Notes under the pieces: model-generated
The model's database searches: none
Seen by the model: only the letters and a program-made list of their open reading frames with translations
What the model was told of the DNA's origin: nothing
Part shown: positions 59,008 to 64,000 of the stretch, piece after piece
Layout: each line of letters begins with the position of its first letter
Numbering within the stretch: the stretch's first letter is position 1
Translations under genes and position numbers: made by a program
Assembly (NCBI GenBank): GCA_035772735.1
Contig: JASDFA010000010.1
Span: forward strand, 126,427,501 to 126,491,500
Direction of reading: 5' to 3'
Length of the DNA stretch: 64,000 bases
From: Datura wrightii
Taxonomy: Eukaryota > Streptophyta > Magnoliopsida > Solanales > Solanaceae

Positions 59008-61416
59008 TGTCACGCCCCACATTGGGAGACATGACGGCACCTGGTGCCCTACTAGGACCTGGACTGTTGGACTGGCTGAGCCCGAGCACTCCTGGTGCAA
59101 GGCTGGCTCTAAATCATGGATTCAAGAAAACGATGGGCTATATAACGGTTGTAACTATAGCCTCCGGCCGACAAGGCCTATAGTCACCTGTCAGAAACAT
59201 ATACAGCTAACTAGAACCACTGACTACCAGGGATCCTATGCGGGCCAACAAGGCCACCATGCTTACTAGTTGTATCTGAGGGATGAAAACAAGTATCAAA
59301 TTACTATGTGACCGATAAGGTCACCACTACCGCCTGAATAAGGCCCCACACGGCCGCAATGTACAAGCTAAAACATACACCTAGCCCCACACGATCGGTA
59401 TAATGAACCACAGGGAAAAATATACAATCTGCAAGCCTCTAAGAATAGCAAAATGGTCGGGACAGGGCACCGACCTACCCATATTGTACAAACAAAAAGA
59501 TAAGTAAACCTTTTAACTGCCAAGCTCCAGATGACAGGAGCTGGAGACTTTGTAGCGCTGGCTGGAACTACAAGGGATCTGCTCCTCGTCTATGTGTACC
59601 TGCAGACAAGTAATGCAGCCCCCCAAAACGGGCGTCAGTACTGCTGGTACTGAGTATGCAAAGCAACAACTGGACAATAATTGAAAACAAGCAATATTAC
59701 TGATAGATCTGAAGTAGAAAGAAATAGACTGTAACTGATTGAAAGTATGAATTTAAGACTTTCCTCAACTATACCATGAATGGAGTAGGGTCGTACCTGG
59801 AAACGTGGCATTCTATTATCTAACTACTCATAACTAACCTAACATAGCATAACATAGCATAACATAGCACACATAAACCTTACCTGGCCCCCATAAGCCG
59901 GAAGGTACAACCAACACGCAGTCTATACCCTACCCCGGTCATCCCATCTCCCCTGGCAACTATGAGCACCCTGCCGGTCCCCTGGGTATGCACTTGGGCC
60001 CGCTGAGCCCCTGACTATAACTGTACCTGAGTCCGGAGGACTCCTGGAATCAACACCTCGGGTGTACCCGCTCGACGGGGGTGTATAAAAGCCGATCAAG
60101 GCAAAATATGGGGAAATTGGCATCCCATCTTCGTCCCCTAGGGGACGGCATGCCACTCCGTAGAGCGACGTATCCTCGCCCTCTGGCGGACGAGTCGATA
60201 CAGCTATTAATCTTGGGGCGGTCATGGATGCTAGGTAATGCAACCCAAAACAATACAGTCAAGTCTCAACTGATAATACTAACTGCATATGATACATGCT
60301 GAAACTAATGATAGTAATGTGTATATATATAATACATGCTAAAACTGATAATGGTATATATATAATTTCTGTCATACTGTGCTGAATCTGATACTGAAAC
60401 AAGATAAAATATTTTTGTTGAGAATCATGCTGTATAACTAAGTTTCATAGTAAACATGATTTACTATTTCTGACATGCTTTCTAAAATTCATATTAAGCT
60501 ACTATTCTATTTCTGAAATACTTTACGGGAACTTATATTACTTTACTAAGTTTCGGCTGAACACGATAATATCCTGATGTACTTTACTAAATTACACACT
60601 GGGCATGCTGTACTGTTTCTGAAACTTTCTACTAGAATTTATACTAGTTTACTCTACTGGAATTACTAACTTGCCGAAAGAAACTAGCTTTACATACCTT
60701 GCCTGTTAACTTTCTGAGTATTTGGCCTAACTCGGCTAATTTTTAGCTATTTCTCCCAACTGTAATCATATCGACGAAGGAAAAGAATATATTCTATTAT
60801 TATTAAAAAGAAACCATATTTACAATATCACTCACTGCCTATTCTTCATCTTATTGAAGAACGACCGAAAACTCATTATTTCTCGGAAGTGCAGAAGAGA
60901 GAAATTTTCACTTTAATGCTAGGAGTGTATTAATACTAGTTTGGAGTAATTCCACTTACCTTGACTCGGTGGGTCGCCACTTCGCCTTACGATTCTTGCG
61001 AAACTAACTCCGCTGGAATGTTCTCTATAGCTTTATACTTCGGTATCCGAAGTTAATTTGAGTTTGGACGGCGTTTGACTGCGTAATCGAATGAATTCTT
61101 ATCAAAACCCTTCGTCCCTTACTGTTGCTGGTCGCTTTATGGAAATAAAATGAAAATAATGAAATGAAAACGAAGTGGGGCTATATATACTTGAGGCCTG
61201 AACCTCCCCTCCGTGGCACGTTGGCCATCGCGGAGGACAGCCTCCGTGACATGTTGCCATCGCGGAGGGGTTCTGCCCGGCCTCTTCTTGTGATATTTCG
61301 ATTTGGCGCTTTCTCGGTCTTTCCCCGGGCCTTTTTATAGCATGTATGGCATTCTAAAACCTGTAACCAACATGCGAATATGCCATCTAAATGTCATGAA
61401 TTTACGGGGTATAAAA
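59008..61416 (-). repeat. Element C: 5' LTR (2,409 bp)
   Basis: Plus-strand ends are TGTCACGCCCC and GGGGTATAAAA (terminal CA changed to AA). The length is identical to the other LTR. TATA box on the minus strand at about 61,181-61,190. Confidence 0.9.
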
Positions 61417-61421
61417 GGTTT

Positions 61422-62336
61422 TATGGTACGAGAGTTGGGAAAGATTTTGAGGTAGTGATTCACTTCCACCTACGTAGCCTGTTTTCTCTAAGGCTTTTCA
61501 TAGATCATTACCTGCCTTGAGAGGTTCGGCAGGCTAGAGTAGAGCAGTTCTTGCACCTGGAGCAGGGCAGAATGAGCATCAGGGAATATGCACTGAGGTT
61601 TGATTCCCTAGCCAGGTATGTGCCCTCGTTTGTTGACACCATGCCAGCTAGGGTGCATCGGTTCATTATGGGACTTGCGTCAGAGTATGTGGAGTCATGT
61701 ATTACGACCACATTACGAGAGGATATGGATATCTCACGGGTGCAGGCATTCGCCCAGAATATAGAGGAGCTCAGGCAGCGTTAATATGCCATGGAGAGGG
61801 TAGGTCAGGACCAACGTCATAGGGGTAGGCCCGCAGACTTTAAGATGGATTTTTCGGGTGGACCCCAGCCTCGCTTATCAGATAGGGCACCCAGGCCCCC
61901 GTTCCAGCAGCGGCAGGGTAGTAGATCAGATCGTCGTGGATTGTCAGGTCCTATGAGAGTTCACGGGCATCAGGCTCACAACAGTAAAGAGGACTAGATC
62001 AGACAGAATTAGCAGTGCCACGATGCAATACCTACCGCAGGTAGCATCTGGGGAGGTATAGATATGACTCCACAACCTGCTATTCTTGCGGGCAGGAGGG
62101 GCACTTGATGAGAAATTGTCCGACTAGACGCTAGAGTAGCCAAGGTCAACAGGATAGGTTTTCAGCAAGTTCGTATGCCCCAGCACCCTTTGCAGGGCGC
62201 GAACCCTCAACTCCAGTTGGCAGGAGCTGAGGTAGATCCGGGGCATCCAGTTCAAGTAGCGGCTAGAACCGCACATATGCACTATTAGGGCGACAGGAGT
62301 CAGAGTCGTCGCCAGATGTTGTGACAGGTATATTAG
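61422..62336 (+). pseudogene. Element B: gag, C-terminal part
   Basis: LWYESWERF directly continues the reading broken at 51,355. QFLHLEQGRMSIREYALRFD and FVDTMPARVHRFIMGL belong to the gag core, and a CCHC knuckle CYSCGQEGHLMRNC lies at about 62,076-62,120. Stops near 61,455, 61,785, 61,995 and others. Confidence 0.85.
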
Positions 62337-62932
62337 ATGTATGTTCTTACTCAGTTTATGCTTGATAGATCCGGTCTCGACCTTGTCTATGTTACTCCAT
62401 TAGTAGCCCGAAAGTTTGATATAGTGCCAGAATTGCTCCAGCGACCTTTCTCAGTATCTACCCCCATAGGTGACTCTATTGTTGCTAAGAGAATTTACCG
62501 GGGTTGTACAATAGAGATTGTGGGTCGTCAGACCTCAGCAGATTTAATAGAGTTAGAGATGATTGATTTTGATGTAATTATGGGTATGGATTGGTTGACA
62601 CCGTGTTATGCTACCATAGAATGTTGGACCAGAATCGTCCGATTCCACTCTCTAGGGGAAATAGTGCGAGAATGGGGAGGTGGTACAGCCACACAAAGGG
62701 GTGAGTTTATATCCTATCTTAGGGAAAAAAAGTTGATAGCAAAGGGTTGTATCTACCATATTGTTACAGTTCGAAATACGCAAGCAGAGTCCCCGACTCT
62801 TCAGTCCATCCTAGTGGTTAATGAATTTCTAGATATGTTCCCAGATGAACTCCTTGGCATCCATCCAGAAAGGGAAATTGATTTCTCTATTGACTTGCTG
62901 CCAGAAACTCAGCTTATATCCATCCATATCGA
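62337..62932 (+). pseudogene. Element B: protease and spacer to RT
   Basis: PLVARKFDIVPELLQRPFSV and DFDVIMGMDWLTP mark the retropepsin. The catalytic LIDPGS is not readable in this frame: the region reads FMLDRSGLDL, changed by small indels. VVNEFLDMFPDELLGI leads to RT. Confidence 0.8.
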
Positions 62933-63619
62933 GTGGCTTCGGCTGAATTGAGGGAATTGAAAGAGCAGTTGAAAGATTTGTTAGATAAGGGCTTCATCAG
63001 ACCGAGTACGTCACCGTGGGGTGCACCAGTTCTATTTGGGAGAAAGAAAGATGGCTCTCTCTGTATGTGTATAGATTATCGGCAGTTGAATAAAGTGACT
63101 ATCAAAAATAAATACCCGCTTCCTAGAATAGATGATTTGTTTGATCAGCTGCAAGGGGCAAAATATTTTTCAAAATTTGACCTGAGATCCGGATACCATC
63201 AGGTTCGAGTGCGGGAAAAGGATGTCCCCAAGACGGCTTTCAGGACCAGTTATGGTCATTTTGAGTTTCTAGTTATGTCCTGCGAGTTGACAAATGCCCC
63301 AACAGTATTCATGGACTTAATGAACAGTATTTTTCGACCATACTTAGACTTGTTTGTGATCGTGTTTATTGATGATATTTTGGTGTACTCCCGCTCAGAA
63401 GCAGAACACAAGGGTCATTTGCGGATAGTACTTCAGACCCTCAGAGACCTTCAGCTATATGCGAAATACTCTAAATGTGAGTTTTGGTTGAATTCTGTAG
63501 CTTTCTTGGGCCATATTGTATCAGAGGCTGGTATTCAAGTTGACTCACAAAAAATAGAGGCAGTAAAGACCTGGCCTAGACCTAGCACTCCCATAGAAGT
63601 TCGCAGTTTTCTGGGTTAA
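62933..63619 (+). pseudogene. Element B: reverse transcriptase
   Basis: An open frame of 228 codons: FIRPSTSPWGAPVLF, DYRQLNKVTIKNKYPLPRID, FSKFDLRSGYHQVRVREKD, and the catalytic VFIDDILVYS. CEFWLNSVAFLGHIVSEAGI begins the thumb. It ends at a TAA in SFLG|AGYYRRF, one base from a sense codon. It overlaps the protease frame by 19 nt in a different phase, an indel effect. Confidence 0.9.
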
Positions 63620-64000
63620 GCCGGGTATTACAGGAGATTCATGGAGGGTTTTTCTACTCTATCGGCACCCTTGACAAAATTGAGTTAAATTTCAGTGGAC
63701 TGAGGCTTCTGAGCAGAGTTTTCAAGAATTGAAAAATAGATTGATGTCGGCACCAGTGTTAGCATTGCCGGAAGGTTCAGAAGGGTATGCCGTGTATTGT
63801 GACGCTTCAGGCGTCGGGTTAGGGTATGTCCTGATGCAGCACGGGAAGGTACTCGTGTATGCCTCCAGATCGCTTAGAAAGCATTAAAAGAACTATCCCA
63901 CCCATGATATGGAGTTAGCTGCAGTGATTCATGCCTTAAAAATATGGAGGCATTACTTGTATGGGGTACATGTGAATATTTTCACGGATCATAAGAGTCT
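63620..64000 (+). pseudogene. Element B: RNase H, cut by window end
   Basis: AGYYRRFMEGFSTLSAPLTK joins RT to RNase H; GYAVYCDASGVGLGYVLMQH and MELAAVIHALKIWRHYLYG follow, with FTDHKS at the edge. Stops near 63,685 and 63,885. Integrase and the 3' LTR must lie beyond 64,000. Confidence 0.85.

Larger units (their letters stand above)
51361..61416 (-). mobile_element. Element C: complete Ty3/gypsy retrotransposon, 10,056 bp
   Basis: A full element with two 2,409-bp LTRs, PBS, gag-pol and polypurine tract, on the minus strand, inserted in element B's gag. GGTTT flanks it at 51,356-51,360 and 61,417-61,421. The C-terminal integrase tail with an EAEEDMKARYPQLF-type ending suggests a chromovirus of the Tekay/Del kind. 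Frameshifts and stops in gag, RT and integrase make it non-autonomous now. The LTRs differ at a few percent of positions by eye, mostly C/T and G/A. Confidence 0.9.

Noticed and set aside
1..64000. CRISPR arrays, bacterial operons, rRNA or intact tRNA genes
   Set aside because: None seen; the tandem arrays here have no spacer structure, and tRNA-like matches are primer-binding sites only.

Overview
This is plant nuclear DNA, most likely from the nightshade family (Solanaceae). There are no bacterial-type genes. The window holds one intron-rich cellular gene locus, and almost everything else is transposable elements. The family call rests on a SINE tail and LTR types I recognise from Solanaceae; the species cannot be named from this sequence.

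Left third (1-22,545): a minus-strand locus for an RRP5/PDCD11-like rRNA-biogenesis protein. Exon 1 (22,196-22,340), exon 2 (21,494-21,699), exon 3 (19,791-19,934), exon 4 (15,777-15,953) and exon 5 (about 3,671-3,764) join in phase over exons 1-4. Exon 3 has an in-frame TGA and exon 5 lacks an AG acceptor where one is expected, so this copy looks broken. No later exons were found. Intron 4 is about 12 kb and contains a LINE split by a solo LTR, a TTA-flanked MITE, a second LINE remnant, a ten-base SINE-tail insertion and a long hairpin. Intron 3 holds a short plastid rpl2 fragment and a LINE 3' end. A truncated SINE with a 14-bp target-site duplication lies further left.

Middle (22,545-26,948): a non-coding, GCATAA-rich stretch with two tandem arrays (about 123 bp x5 and about 73 bp x8), then unassigned AT-rich DNA, then a 22-23 bp minisatellite.

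Right part (26,949-64,000): nested Ty3/gypsy elements. Element A (minus strand) keeps a truncated 5' LTR, PBS, gag, part of the protease and a piece of 3' LTR. One solo LTR interrupts its leader, and a second sits exactly on its deletion junction. After unresolved remnants, another solo LTR with a perfect GAAAG duplication and several LTR fragments comes element B (plus strand, from 48,643, running off the window). Its gag is split by element C (minus strand, 51,361-61,416), a complete but mutated copy with two 2,409-bp LTRs and GGTTT duplications. C keeps the order gag, protease, RT, RNase H, integrase, chromodomain-like tail. Most of these LTRs use the same tRNA-iMet-type primer site or share ends of the type TGTTAYACCCC...GGCGTGACA.

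No element in the window has an uninterrupted gag-pol frame, so none looks autonomous. The insertion order can be read from the nesting: D-type LTR, then B, then C; LINE, then solo LTR; element A, then its solo LTRs.
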